DNA from: Arcticibacter sp045629565
GTDB lineage: Bacteria; Bacteroidota; Bacteroidia; Sphingobacteriales; Sphingobacteriaceae
Length of the DNA: 64,000 nucleotides
NCBI RefSeq assembly: GCF_045629565.1
Contig: NZ_JAZQRL010000111.1
Location: 154,356 to 218,355 of the forward strand
Direction: 5' to 3'
Positions 52,471 through 61,984 of this stretch are shown piece by piece. The first letter of the stretch is position 1; every line of letters starts with the position of its first letter. The notes under the pieces are model-generated. The model searched no databases, was not told the DNA's origin, and saw only the letters and a program-made list of their open reading frames with translations. The position numbers were made by a program, and so were the translations under genes.

Positions 52471-53178
52471 ATGAATTGGAGACTGATAACTTTTGCTCTT
52501 GTAATTTTTATGCTTCCCCTGGTTTCCCAGGCCCAACTTCGTGAGAACGCCGGCTGGGCTGCCTGGTTTAACTCCTACAAAGTGTCTGATAAGGTGGGTG
52601 TTCATTTTGACGGTCAGCTGAGGACTTCTGATGATCTGGAGTCGCTTAAGAATGTCCTGATCAGACCGGGCATTACCTGGTTCTTCGATGAAACCAAAAA
52701 TGCTACGGCCGGTTATGCGCTTATACGAACCTACCAAAAGCTCGATGGCATCTCTGATGCCAATCTGACTGAACATCGTATATGGCAGCAGTTTATTTAC
52801 AGCCAAAAGGTAAGCCGTGCGGGTCTGACACATCGTTTCCGTCTGGAGCAGCGATTTATCGGCCAGCTCGGAGAGGATATCTTTTCACAGCGGCTCAGGT
52901 ACTTCCTGAGGGCACAAGTACCCCTGAAAAATCCGCAAGGCGCTCCATTTTCCAGGGGAGCGTTTGTTGCATTGCAAAACGAGGTGTTTCTACATCTTCA
53001 AAATAGAGACCAGCTTAACGGTTATTTATTTGACCAAAACCGGGCGTATGCAGCTGTCGGTTATAGGTTTAACCCTTCGATCGACCTGGAGGCAGGTTAT
53101 CTGAATCAGGCGAGCAAGGGAAAACACCGAAGCGTCATAAACAACGTAGTCCAGCTGGCTATTTATACCAGGTTTTAG
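52471..53178 (+). CDS. DUF2490 outer-membrane-type protein
   Basis: A 235-residue exported protein (signal peptide about 1-21, cleaved after S-Q-A). The body is alternating beta strands with conserved A-A-W-F-N, H-F-D-G-Q-L-R, L-I-R-P-G-I and E-H-R-I-W-Q-Q, the DUF2490 pattern, which probably folds as an outer-membrane beta-barrel. Ends in aromatic I-Y-T-R-F, a typical barrel C-terminus. Function unknown. Followed after 60 bases by the PAP2_C gene. Confidence 0.9.
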   Translation: MNWRLITFALVIFMLPLVSQAQLRENAGWAAWFNSYKVSDKVGVHFDGQLRTSDDLESLKNVLIRPGITWFFDETKNATAGYALIRTYQKLDGISDANLTEHRIWQQFIYSQKVSRAGLTHRFRLEQRFIGQLGEDIFSQRLRYFLRAQVPLKNPQGAPFSRGAFVALQNEVFLHLQNRDQLNGYLFDQNRAYAAVGYRFNPSIDLEAGYLNQASKGKHRSVINNVVQLAIYTRF

Positions 53179-53198
53179 AATATCCCGGTTCATTATTG

Positions 53199-53206
53199 TA
53201 AATTTG
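53199..53206 (+). promoter_or_regulatory. -7 element upstream of the PAP2_C gene
   Basis: TAAATTTG, a perfect TAnnTTTG, 32 bases before the ATG at 53239. The upstream element is only TTTT/TTTA at about 22 bases, so strength is uncertain. Confidence 0.45.
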
Positions 53207-53238
53207 CCCCCTTTCACAACGAGAACCTTATCACGATA

Positions 53239-53922
53239 ATGATCCGTAACAATGTCAAAGAAGAGAACCTGTCGTTATCAGGGCAATGGGCACTGGCCTG
53301 GCAAAGCCCGCTGTTCAGGCAGCGACTGCTCGTAGCGATAGGCATACTGCTTTGCCTGACACCGATTTTCCCCTTATTTTATCAGTACATCGAAAAGAGG
53401 GAAGGACAGGTATATGAAGATATGCTGCTCCAGATCATTCCCTCCGTGGATGTTTCGATCCCAATTTTTATGATTACCTGGGGAATGGCACTGTTTACGC
53501 TGTCAAAAGTGATCAGGGTGCCGCGTGTTTTTTTAGCCTTGCTTTATGGAATTATAGTCCTCAACGTCTCGCGGTTTATATCCATTTCGCTTGTTCCGCT
53601 TAATCCTCCAGCAGGTCTGATCGACATCTGGGATCCAATAACGGATATGTTTTACGGTGAGACCTATGTGACGAAAGACCTGTTCTACTCCGGGCACACG
53701 GCAACTCAGTTTCTTTTCTTTCTTTTTCTTACAAAAAGATCCGACAAAGCACTTGCCCTGGTTTCCACAATCCTCATGGGTTTGCTCGTCATGGTGCAGC
53801 ATGTTCACTATACGGTTGACGTTGTGTTTGCTCCCCCGCTGACCTACTTGTGTTACCTGCTCGCTGTCAGGCTAGCCAGGATAGCGCCTTTTACCGACAA
53901 AAATCAGCCCTTTACCGAATAG
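53239..53922 (+). CDS. PAP2_C (sphingomyelin synthase-like) membrane phosphatase/transferase
   Basis: A 227-residue protein with about six helices. The catalytic residues of the PAP2_C / sphingomyelin-synthase group are visible: Y-S-G-H-T-A-T (about 154-160) and H-V-H-Y-T-V-D-V-V-F-A-P (about 191-202), giving the His-His-Asp triad in the membrane. Animal members swap phosphocholine onto ceramide. Bacteroidota make sphingolipids, so a head-group transferase or lipid phosphatase is plausible, but a general lipid phosphatase is equally possible. Confidence 0.8.
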   Translation: MIRNNVKEENLSLSGQWALAWQSPLFRQRLLVAIGILLCLTPIFPLFYQYIEKREGQVYEDMLLQIIPSVDVSIPIFMITWGMALFTLSKVIRVPRVFLALLYGIIVLNVSRFISISLVPLNPPAGLIDIWDPITDMFYGETYVTKDLFYSGHTATQFLFFLFLTKRSDKALALVSTILMGLLVMVQHVHYTVDVVFAPPLTYLCYLLAVRLARIAPFTDKNQPFTE

Positions 53923-53949
53923 TTTCTTTTGTACACCTATTGGTTCTTT

Positions 53950-53980
53950 GCCGGAGGTATTTCATGGGATAGTTTTGACT
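53950..53980 (+). promoter_or_regulatory. Bacteroidota consensus promoter of the TonB-type receptor
   Basis: TTTG at 53950-53953, a spacer of exactly 19 bases, and TAGTTTTG at 53973-53980 (perfect TAnnTTTG), 24 bases before the ATG at 54005. This is the best promoter match in the window. Confidence 0.8.
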
Positions 53981-54004
53981 AAAGTTTAGAACAAAGAAGA
54001 CCCT

Positions 54005-56446
54005 ATGAAACCTCTCAAATCCCTCCTCTCCGCGTTGTTATTAGCCCTTTCCGGAACGCTGGCGGCGCAGACTTCCATTCCGGGAAGTGAAATCAATGGA
54101 TTAGTGAAAGACGGAAATCAAAAACCCGTTGATTATGCCACCGTCTCGCTTATACGTATAGCCGACTCGGTATCGGTAAAAACGGTCATGACCGACGAAA
54201 AAGGCAAGTTTAGCTTTAAAAATATTCCCGGTTCTGAATATCAGGTAGCCGTCAATCAGATAGGACATAGCAAATATCTGAGTGAAAAGCTGAAGATCGA
54301 CGAAAAGCAACCTGTACAGCACATTAAGCCGGTAACGCTATCTCCTGATACTAAACAATTGCAGGAAGTCAACGTAACTGTCCAGAAGCCTGCTATTGAA
54401 CGTAAAGGCGATAAGCTTATCCTCAATGTCGAGAATAGCAGTGTTTCAGCCGGCTCAACCGCTCTCGAAGTTTTGCAGCGGGCGCCGGGGGTCAGTCTTG
54501 ATAAAGACGATAATGTCGCCCTTAAGGGCCGCCAGGGCGTATTGATCATGATAGATGGTAAACCCACCTATCTCAGCAGCGCTGATCTGGCTAACATGCT
54601 TCGCAACATGCAAAGCAATGAAATTGAATCGATCGAGATCATCAACAACCCCTCTGCCCGCTACGAGGCTGAAGGAAAATCCGGAATCATCAATATCAAG
54701 CTGAAAAAGAACAAAAGCTACGGTACCAATGGAACCTTCACGCTAGGCGCCGGGTATTCCAGCAAACGTAAATCAAACACCGGTATCACGCTGAACAACC
54801 GCAATGAGAAGCTGAATATTTTCGGAAATTACAACTATAATAACAATAAGGGTGAGCATAATATGACGATTGACCGCGTCAATGCGGGCCAGGCGTCGAG
54901 TGCCATCTTTAATCAAACGGCTAACTCAGAGCGTTTCTGGTATAATAACAACTTCAAAGTCGGGGCAGACGTGTTTCTAAACAAAAATAACACAGTAGGC
55001 GCACTGATGACTGGTTATATCAATCAGTGGAGTGAGGCACACCGCAACGGTACCCTCATTCGCTCTATGCAGGGAAGCCTTGATTCATCACTTTTGTCTC
55101 AGAATGACTCCAAATCCAACTATAACAATCTGAGCTATAACCTCAACTTCAAATCGGTGCTGGACACCGCCGGGAGGGAACTGACCATCGACCTGGATCA
55201 TGCAAATAACAACAGCAAAAGCAGGATGTTGTACGACAATGTATACGCCTATTCGTCCGGCAGCCCAAGTGTAAGCGAGGTATTGAGGAATCTCACCCCT
55301 TCTGAAATTGATATATACGCCATGAAAGCTGATTATACTCATCCGCTCGCTAAGTCTTTCAAGCTGGAAGCAGGATTTAAGCTAAGCTGGGTGAAAACTG
55401 ACAACGACTATCAGGCTAACAGGCTGGAGAACCAGGCTTGGGAAAATGATCCCTTAAGAAGTAACCATTTTGTTTACAATGAGAGCGTCAGAGCAGGATA
55501 CGTAAACCTTAGAAAAGAGTTTAAAAATACCAATATCCAGGTAGGCGTTCGTACTGAACACACTAAGTCAAAGGGCAACCTGATTACAACCAGCCAGGTG
55601 GTGGAGAGAGACTATCTCGATTTCTTCCCCAGTGCGGCGGTCAATCATACCATAAATGAGAACAACTCCCTGGGCCTTACCTACAGCCGGCGAATTACCC
55701 GCCCTGCCTATAGCGATCTGAATCCCTTTGAGTACTTCCTCGATCGTTACACCTACAATCAGGGTAATCCTTTCCTGAACCCCGAATACACCAATACGTT
55801 TGAATTGTCTTATACGCTCTTTAAAAAATACAATGCCTCATTAAGCTATACCAAAACTACCGATGTGATGACGCAGGTTCTGCTGCCTGATCCGGAAAAA
55901 AGCGCCTTATATCAGACAAATGCTAACCTTGCCGAGCAATTATCCTATGCACTTAATATAAGTGCACCGGTTACCTTTACCAAATGGTGGAACAGCAATA
56001 CCAATCTTACCGTCTTTAACAATCATTTCACATCTCCGGATCTGAACGGTCAGGTTCTTGATAATAAGCAAACAGCGTTTCAGATCTTCCACAGTGAAAA
56101 TTTCACACTGAATAGCTCTACATCATTTGAAGTCAGTGGCAACTACCAATCCAAGCTGATTTATGGTACTTTTCTGGTACAGCCGCAATATGCCGTTGAC
56201 TTCGGGATGAGTAAGTCGTTGATGGCTAAAAAAGTGAATCTGAAGCTGGCCGTCAGTGATATATTCAAGACCCGGCGGGGTAGGATAAGCAGTGCTTATC
56301 CAGGGCTTGACTATAAAGTGAACCAACGATACGACAGCAGGGCAGTTCGTCTGACACTGTCATATAAATTCGGCAATAACGAGTTGAAAGAAAGCCGTAA
56401 AAGATCCACGGGCCTTGACTCAGAGGCCGGCAGAGTTAAAAACTAG
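54005..56446 (+). CDS. TonB-dependent receptor-like outer-membrane beta-barrel protein
   Basis: An 813-residue outer-membrane protein: signal peptide (about 1-21), carboxypeptidase-regulatory-like domain (about 28-115, I-N-G-L-V-K-D-G-N and Y-A-T-V-S-L), a plug-like domain (about 125-235, L-E-V-L-Q-R-A-P-G-V and I-E-I-I-N-N-P-S-A-R-Y-E-A-E-G-K-S-G-I-I-N-I), then a barrel of the outer-membrane beta-barrel family-3 type. This group is found without SusD and is thought to move small substrates or be structural. Ends with a basic hydrophilic tail beyond the last strand. Substrate unknown. Confidence 0.93.
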   Translation: MKPLKSLLSALLLALSGTLAAQTSIPGSEINGLVKDGNQKPVDYATVSLIRIADSVSVKTVMTDEKGKFSFKNIPGSEYQVAVNQIGHSKYLSEKLKIDEKQPVQHIKPVTLSPDTKQLQEVNVTVQKPAIERKGDKLILNVENSSVSAGSTALEVLQRAPGVSLDKDDNVALKGRQGVLIMIDGKPTYLSSADLANMLRNMQSNEIESIEIINNPSARYEAEGKSGIINIKLKKNKSYGTNGTFTLGAGYSSKRKSNTGITLNNRNEKLNIFGNYNYNNNKGEHNMTIDRVNAGQASSAIFNQTANSERFWYNNNFKVGADVFLNKNNTVGALMTGYINQWSEAHRNGTLIRSMQGSLDSSLLSQNDSKSNYNNLSYNLNFKSVLDTAGRELTIDLDHANNNSKSRMLYDNVYAYSSGSPSVSEVLRNLTPSEIDIYAMKADYTHPLAKSFKLEAGFKLSWVKTDNDYQANRLENQAWENDPLRSNHFVYNESVRAGYVNLRKEFKNTNIQVGVRTEHTKSKGNLITTSQVVERDYLDFFPSAAVNHTINENNSLGLTYSRRITRPAYSDLNPFEYFLDRYTYNQGNPFLNPEYTNTFELSYTLFKKYNASLSYTKTTDVMTQVLLPDPEKSALYQTNANLAEQLSYALNISAPVTFTKWWNSNTNLTVFNNHFTSPDLNGQVLDNKQTAFQIFHSENFTLNSSTSFEVSGNYQSKLIYGTFLVQPQYAVDFGMSKSLMAKKVNLKLAVSDIFKTRRGRISSAYPGLDYKVNQRYDSRAVRLTLSYKFGNNELKESRKRSTGLDSEAGRVKN

Positions 56447-56466
56447 AGAAGGGGCTCAGGAGCACG

Positions 56467-58047
56467 TTACCTGACCCGATCTTCAATCATGCCTTTAAAG
56501 CTTCTTGAAAGGGTCTTCCTGGAGCTCTGAAGTGCACGCAGCTTCGCACCCCTGGATGCGGAGCTTGCTGCTATTGTATTAGACGTTGTCGGAAACGAGC
56601 CCTGAGTGAGATATGAATAGGCTGTTGCCAGACATTCTTCCCTTAAATCGCCGAACGCATAGCGGGGATCATCAAACGCCGGTGCATCCGGATCAATACC
56701 TGCATAATATGCTCCTTTTCCTTCAGAATTTTGCGACTCAAACATACTCATATACACCTCATATTTGTCGATTCTCAGGGGAAAGAAGCCTACCGGTTTA
56801 CCATAACTGGTTTCACCTACTGTCTTCACGTTCATATGAGGCTTCAGATTGTTTATGACCAGCTCGCTGGCTGAGGCTGTGCTCTCGGTGGTGATAAAGA
56901 CAACATTACGAAGGTCCCTCAAGGGACCCTTTTTAGCAAATTTGTAAGTGTTGCCACTTAGAGAATAATCTGCATCCGCATACGTCAACATCTTTCCGTT
57001 GGAATACTGAATATCGCCATTGTCGTTTAGAAGAGGAAGGTTCTTCAAAATGGTAGCCTTTCCGGACTGTAATAACGTATTGAAGCGCTCTGTAAACATC
57101 GTTCCTGTACCTACAGACGACGGAGCAATCAGATTAGTAAGATGTTCTGCAGTTGAAACGTATCCTCCTCCATTGTAACGAAGGTCTACAATCAGGTCCG
57201 TAACTCCTGCTGACGCAAAATTGCTGAAGACATCATTCAGCACTGCCTCCGAATTCGTCCTGGTCGAGAACTCTGAAAAAACAAAATATCCGATCTTTTT
57301 TGCACCAACCGTATAGACCGTATCCATATTTACAGGGGAGCTCCTGTAGGAGCTCCTTTCAAGCGTTACGTTAAGCGGGGTTCCATCTTTCTTTGTGCCG
57401 GTCAGCACCGCCCGGCTAACAGTACTGGAGAAGAACGTATTCTCTATGATGGAGTATTCACTGTCGAAGTCTGAACCCAGCTTCTGGCCGTTGACAGTGG
57501 TAATAATGTCCCCCCGGCTGATTCCTGCTTTTGCAGCAGGGGAGTTGGGACTCACTTCCAGCACATAAATCCTAAAGCTGTTATCCGACCCATAAAAGCC
57601 AACGCCCAATCCAAGATCATAACCATTTCCCTCCAGGTCAACCGCACTTCTCCTGGATGCAAGAACAGCAACAGGGTTCGCGTCTTCCGTATTGGAAATA
57701 TAACTGTACTTGGTGCCGTTCTCATCATCGGCAGAATATTCATAGGGTTTTCCCGTCAAAGAATTTATCGCGTATCTCGAAATAGCAAACAACTCCCGCT
57801 CAAAGCCACTTTCTTCATCAGCCTCCACATACTGCCTGGGCTTGAATGTGTCGTAGTCTGGCAGTGATTCGTTCCAGAGATATACTTCTTTAGCGTAAAG
57901 GAAAATCGAGTCAGCAGTTAACTCAGTACGGCTTGAAGCGGGTTGAGGGTCTGGTTCCTGCCCGTCTTTTTTACAAGATAAGAACAGGGTGAAAAGAACC
58001 AGGAGTAACAGGGCCGGATATGCCTGCCCAACTTTATGAGATGTCAT
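56467..58047 (-). CDS. S41-family C-terminal-processing protease lipoprotein
   Basis: A 526-residue lipoprotein (lipobox L-S-C-K-K, Cys25). An N-terminal helical part (about 40-120) is followed by a PDZ domain (about 150-235, with G-I-S-R-G-D-I-I-T-T-V-N-G) and a tail-specific protease domain. In the latter, E-S-T-A-S-A-S-E-L-V carries the catalytic Ser and G-E-T-S-Y-G-K-P-V-G the catalytic Lys, 25-30 residues apart as expected. It should cleave proteins in the periplasm or at the cell surface. Convergent with the TonB-type receptor, 20 bases apart, with no terminator. Confidence 0.93.
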   Translation of the reverse strand: MTSHKVGQAYPALLLLVLFTLFLSCKKDGQEPDPQPASSRTELTADSIFLYAKEVYLWNESLPDYDTFKPRQYVEADEESGFERELFAISRYAINSLTGKPYEYSADDENGTKYSYISNTEDANPVAVLASRRSAVDLEGNGYDLGLGVGFYGSDNSFRIYVLEVSPNSPAAKAGISRGDIITTVNGQKLGSDFDSEYSIIENTFFSSTVSRAVLTGTKKDGTPLNVTLERSSYRSSPVNMDTVYTVGAKKIGYFVFSEFSTRTNSEAVLNDVFSNFASAGVTDLIVDLRYNGGGYVSTAEHLTNLIAPSSVGTGTMFTERFNTLLQSGKATILKNLPLLNDNGDIQYSNGKMLTYADADYSLSGNTYKFAKKGPLRDLRNVVFITTESTASASELVINNLKPHMNVKTVGETSYGKPVGFFPLRIDKYEVYMSMFESQNSEGKGAYYAGIDPDAPAFDDPRYAFGDLREECLATAYSYLTQGSFPTTSNTIAASSASRGAKLRALQSSRKTLSRSFKGMIEDRVR

Positions 58048-58332
58048 TTATGTTTTTTACGTGGTGGATGTTGTGCGAATATTCTATTAATAATGAAATA
58101 AGCTGCAAAATATTGTGTATTGTTAAAAAAAACCTGAATGCCAGATGATTAACCGGTGTTTGCCTGCTTAAATAGCTTCGCTAACAGGTTGTAAAGATGA
58201 GTAACATTTATAAAACTAAACGCATCTGCGTAAATAAGGTTTTCACCAGTAAATAAAAGGTAGTATTTTGCCGTCCAATTATAAAAGTGTTGCCTGCACA
58301 CATATGGGAAGGTACGCTAAAATGTTACGTAT

Positions 58333-60846
58333 ATGAAAGGAAGACCGACGCAGCTTACCAAAATGTTTTTAACACTGATTTTGTTCGTAATCAGTACAAC
58401 TCTTTTTGCGGGAAATCCCGCTGAGATATGGGTATCGGTAACAGGAAGTAACATGGCGGAAGGAACGGCAAAGAGTCCGTTCCGGTCACTTGATATGGCC
58501 TTGCGCAAAGCAAGAGAGATGCGCCGCTTATCTGACCCGGCCGCCAAAGACGGTATCCATATCCTTATTCAGGAAGGTACCTATATGCTCGATGAGCCGG
58601 TACGCATCCGCCCCGAAGATTCGGGTACTCCGTCCAGTCCCACCGTCATTCGCCCGGCATCAGCCGGCAGCCCTGTATTGAGCGGCGGCAAGACGATTAA
58701 AGGCTGGGTAAAGAAGGGTAATATCTGGGAAGCGGATGCTCCTGCGATAGGCACTGACCTGATTGATTTCAGACAGCTTTGGGTAAACAACAGGAAAGCT
58801 ACCCGGGCCCGTGATTACAACGATAACAAGATGGGCAGGATCCTGTCATGGGACCATGTCTCACAAACCTGTATGATCCCCTTTCCGCGTAAGTGGAAGT
58901 CAGACCAGTTGGTTGGCGCAGAAATGGTGATCCTGCAATGGTGGGCAATCGCCAACCTCCGAATAAAGGATGTGAAAGTCATGGGCGACAGTGCCCGTCT
59001 AAGCTTTTATGAGCCGGAAAGTCGCGTACAGTCCGAGCACCCCTGGCCCGCTCCGTGGATCTCGAAAGAAACAGGGAATTCGGCTTTTTACCTGACTAAT
59101 GCCAAACAGTTTCTTGATCAGCCTGGAGAGTGGTACCTCGATAAAAAGGCGGGTAAGGTTTACTATTGGCCGCTTCCTTCAGAGAACATGCGCGCTGCCT
59201 CTGTTGTGGCGCCCCATCTGGAGACGCTTGTAAAGATGGAAGGGACGATCGATAACCCTGTTTCACATGTATATTTCAAGAGAATCTCTTTTCAGCATGC
59301 TTCCTGGCTGAGACCATCAAAACATGGTCATGTGCCCCATCAGGCCGGAATGTATATGCTTGATGCATATAAACTGAAGATCCCCGGAACACCGGATAAA
59401 AAAGGCTTAGAGAATCAGGCATGGGTTGGACGCCCTGCGGCGGCCGTGGAGGTATCTTACGCTCATCACACGGGCTTCGAAGCGTGCCGTTTTGAACATC
59501 ATGCTTCCACGGGACTCGATTATAAAAAGGGAACCAGCAATAACCAGATCATTGGGAATCTCTTCAAAGACATAGGGGGTACGGGTATCCTGGTCGGAAC
59601 GTTTTCTGACGAAGCCATAGAGGCACACTTGCCCTATAATCCCGCAGATGCCCGGGAGATCAGCACGAATGAAACCATCGCGAATAATCTGATTACGGAT
59701 GTGACGAATGAGGACTGGGGCTGCGTAGGAATTGGCGCAGGACATGTCAGGGGTATCAACATCCTGAACAACGAAATATCCAACGTTTCCTATTCCGGAA
59801 TCAGTATGGGTTGGGGCTGGACACGCACCATCAACGCCATGCGCAACAATACCATCCGTGCGAATAAAATCCACCACTACGGTATGCATCTTTATGATGT
59901 GGCAGCTGTATATACGCTTTCTGCCCAGCCTGGTTCTGTTATCGCCGAGAATGTTATCGACAGCATTTACCAGGCGCCTTATGCTCACGACCCGCATCAT
60001 TGGTTCTACCTGTACACAGATGAAGGGTCGTCGTTCTTTACGGTTCGCGACAATTGGGTGCCTGGCGAAAAGTTTCTCCAGAATGCCAATGGCCCGGGTA
60101 ACACGTGGCAAAATAACAATTCTTCCGTAGCTGACAGCATCAAAGCCAAAGCCGGAATACAGCCGCAATATCACTACCTGCTGAAGGATCGCAGTCCGGC
60201 TGTTTCCTACCGTTCTATTAACAAGTACGTTCCGGAGGATGACAAGCCTTCTCTTATTGAGATTATATCATCAAATGGCGACGTGCCGGACATGGATCTG
60301 CTTAAGAAGATTGCCGCGGAGTTCAAGCTGCCTGAAGGGGCCGTATATCAGTGGAATAATCACGCCGTAATTTACGCCAAACTCAAAGATCCGCGCAGCC
60401 TGAAGGCTAATCTGGCGGCTAACTTTCCGGGCGCCGCTGTAAAGCTATACGCAGATAATTTCTATACGTTCGACAGGAAGGAGCACTGCTCTGAAGATCA
60501 GGTTAAAGATCAGGAGCACATTATACTGACAGCAAATCTCGTTGAAAGCCCTGCTGCACAGAAAGAATACCTCGACTATCACGCTACCCAGTTCGACAAA
60601 TGGCCGGAAGTCTCTAAAGGGTTTTGTAAAGCGGACTTTCAGAGCCTGGTGATGTTCAGGGATGAGCGTCAGCTTATGCTGATCATCAGCATTCCGAAAG
60701 GAAAGACGCTTGATGAGCTTAATCCCAAAACGGTGGAAAATAATCCGAAAGTAGACCAGTGGAATAATATCATGAAGAAATATCAGGAAGGTTTAACTGG
60801 CGCGAAGCCGGGAGAAACCTGGTCGCTGTTCAAACAAGTTAATTAA
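58333..60846 (+). CDS. Beta-helix glycosidase (GH141-like) fused to an L-rhamnose/L-fucose mutarotase domain
   Basis: An 837-residue exported protein (signal about 1-26; a second ATG at 58363 is possible). Residues about 30-630 form a right-handed beta-helix that opens with E-I-W-V-S-V-T-G-S and continues with N-N-T-I-R-A-N-K-I-H-H-Y-G repeats, the GH141 style (alpha-L-fucosidase or xylanase). Residues about 727-837 match L-rhamnose mutarotase: H-I-I-L-T-A-N-L near the start, Y-H-A-T-Q-F-D-K-W-P-E-V, and Q-W-N-N-I-M-K-K-Y with A-K-P-G-E-T-W at the end. So hydrolysis and anomer conversion may sit in one chain. First gene of the operon with an oxidoreductase and a sugar symporter. Confidence 0.8.
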   Translation: MKGRPTQLTKMFLTLILFVISTTLFAGNPAEIWVSVTGSNMAEGTAKSPFRSLDMALRKAREMRRLSDPAAKDGIHILIQEGTYMLDEPVRIRPEDSGTPSSPTVIRPASAGSPVLSGGKTIKGWVKKGNIWEADAPAIGTDLIDFRQLWVNNRKATRARDYNDNKMGRILSWDHVSQTCMIPFPRKWKSDQLVGAEMVILQWWAIANLRIKDVKVMGDSARLSFYEPESRVQSEHPWPAPWISKETGNSAFYLTNAKQFLDQPGEWYLDKKAGKVYYWPLPSENMRAASVVAPHLETLVKMEGTIDNPVSHVYFKRISFQHASWLRPSKHGHVPHQAGMYMLDAYKLKIPGTPDKKGLENQAWVGRPAAAVEVSYAHHTGFEACRFEHHASTGLDYKKGTSNNQIIGNLFKDIGGTGILVGTFSDEAIEAHLPYNPADAREISTNETIANNLITDVTNEDWGCVGIGAGHVRGINILNNEISNVSYSGISMGWGWTRTINAMRNNTIRANKIHHYGMHLYDVAAVYTLSAQPGSVIAENVIDSIYQAPYAHDPHHWFYLYTDEGSSFFTVRDNWVPGEKFLQNANGPGNTWQNNNSSVADSIKAKAGIQPQYHYLLKDRSPAVSYRSINKYVPEDDKPSLIEIISSNGDVPDMDLLKKIAAEFKLPEGAVYQWNNHAVIYAKLKDPRSLKANLAANFPGAAVKLYADNFYTFDRKEHCSEDQVKDQEHIILTANLVESPAAQKEYLDYHATQFDKWPEVSKGFCKADFQSLVMFRDERQLMLIISIPKGKTLDELNPKTVENNPKVDQWNNIMKKYQEGLTGAKPGETWSLFKQVN

Positions 60847-60864
60847 CAATCAATATCATCTGTA

Positions 60865-61953
60865 ATGTTAAAGTTAGGAATTTTAGGCCTTGGGGAAGGA
60901 CGCAGTACCATTTCCGCTGCGCTGGCCAGCAGCAAATACACGCTGAAAACGATATGCGACGCCAATGAAGACATGTGCCGTCAGCGGGCAAAGGAATTTG
61001 ACTTTCACCAGTATACGACCAACTATCAGGATATGCTGGACGATCCGGAGATAGACGTCATCGCGATTTATACGCCTGATCATCTGCATGCCGAGCATGT
61101 CAAGCTCGCTTTACAACATGGGAAGCATGTGGTCTGTACTAAACCTTTTATCGACGATCTCTCCAAAGCAAATGAGCTGCTGCAAATCAGCAAGCAATCA
61201 GGGAAGAAAGTCTTTGTTGGCCAGAGTTCCCGCTTTTTTGAACCTGTTAAAAGGCAGCGCAAAGACTTTGAAGCCGGCCTTATAGGCGACCTGATCACCA
61301 TTGAAGGTTATTACCACGCTGACCATCGCTGGTTCCTGGAAAAAGGCTGGTCGCTGAAACAATCGTTTAAATGGCTCTACGGAGGGCTTAGCCACCCTAC
61401 AGATTTTATCCGCTGGTATCTTCCGAACATTGAAGAAGTCATGGGCTACGGTATGCTGAGCGCAAATGGTGCGAAAGCAGGATTGAAGAACCAGGATACG
61501 ATGCACTTCATTTTTAAAGCTACAGACGGGAGAATAGCGCGGGTTAGCGGCGCCTACACCGGTCCGGTGCAACCGGTAACACGCGATAGCGAGATGAGCT
61601 GCATATTGCGGGGCACCGAGGGCTGTAGTCAGGCTGATTATATGGACCTGCGCTATGCCGTAACCACCAATACAGGTGAGGAGCAAATGATTACCTGGGA
61701 GCATAAACTGAAGCATTATTTCCGTTTCGAAGGGAAGAGCCACCATGCCGGGGAGTATCAGAATTATCTGGAATATTTTGCCGACAGTATCCATGAGGGG
61801 ACTGTGGCCTATCCTGACCTGAAAGAAGGAATAGGTACCATAGCATTGTTGCAGGCCATGGACAGGTCTTTATCAACGGGCTTACCTGTCAGGATCGACG
61901 CTATACTGGAGGAATATCAAATAGCCAAAGAAGATCTTTCGTCAGCAGGATAA
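60865..61953 (+). CDS. Gfo/Idh/MocA-family oxidoreductase
   Basis: A 362-residue NAD(P)-dependent enzyme. N-terminal Rossmann start L-G-I-L-G-L-G-E-G-R-S (4-14), Y-T-P-D-H-L-H-A-E-H (about 72-81), and C-T-K-P-F (the E/T-K-P loop with the conserved Lys, about 94). The C-terminal sheet domain (about 130-340) has G-G-L-S-H-P-T-D-F-I (about 173-182), with the His often found in the active site. It likely oxidises a free sugar released by the glycosidase 18 bases upstream. Substrate unconfirmed. Confidence 0.92.
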   Translation: MLKLGILGLGEGRSTISAALASSKYTLKTICDANEDMCRQRAKEFDFHQYTTNYQDMLDDPEIDVIAIYTPDHLHAEHVKLALQHGKHVVCTKPFIDDLSKANELLQISKQSGKKVFVGQSSRFFEPVKRQRKDFEAGLIGDLITIEGYYHADHRWFLEKGWSLKQSFKWLYGGLSHPTDFIRWYLPNIEEVMGYGMLSANGAKAGLKNQDTMHFIFKATDGRIARVSGAYTGPVQPVTRDSEMSCILRGTEGCSQADYMDLRYAVTTNTGEEQMITWEHKLKHYFRFEGKSHHAGEYQNYLEYFADSIHEGTVAYPDLKEGIGTIALLQAMDRSLSTGLPVRIDAILEEYQIAKEDLSSAG

Positions 61954-61984
61954 ACCGGGGCACTAACCACTTATACATCTATTC

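Noticed and set aside
52399..52833. Upstream extension of the small gene ending at 52147
   Set aside because: The frame is open, but this part lies antisense to the DUF2490 gene and shows no protein-like pattern; the ATG at 52398 starts the plausible protein.
57337..57356. Inverted repeat GGAGCTCC-TGTA-GGAGCTCC
   Set aside because: Entirely inside the S41 protease coding region; a codon coincidence is the simplest explanation.
59407..60174. Long open frame on the minus strand, 255 codons
   Set aside because: Lies opposite the beta-helix glycosidase; no recognisable motif, start context or promoter.
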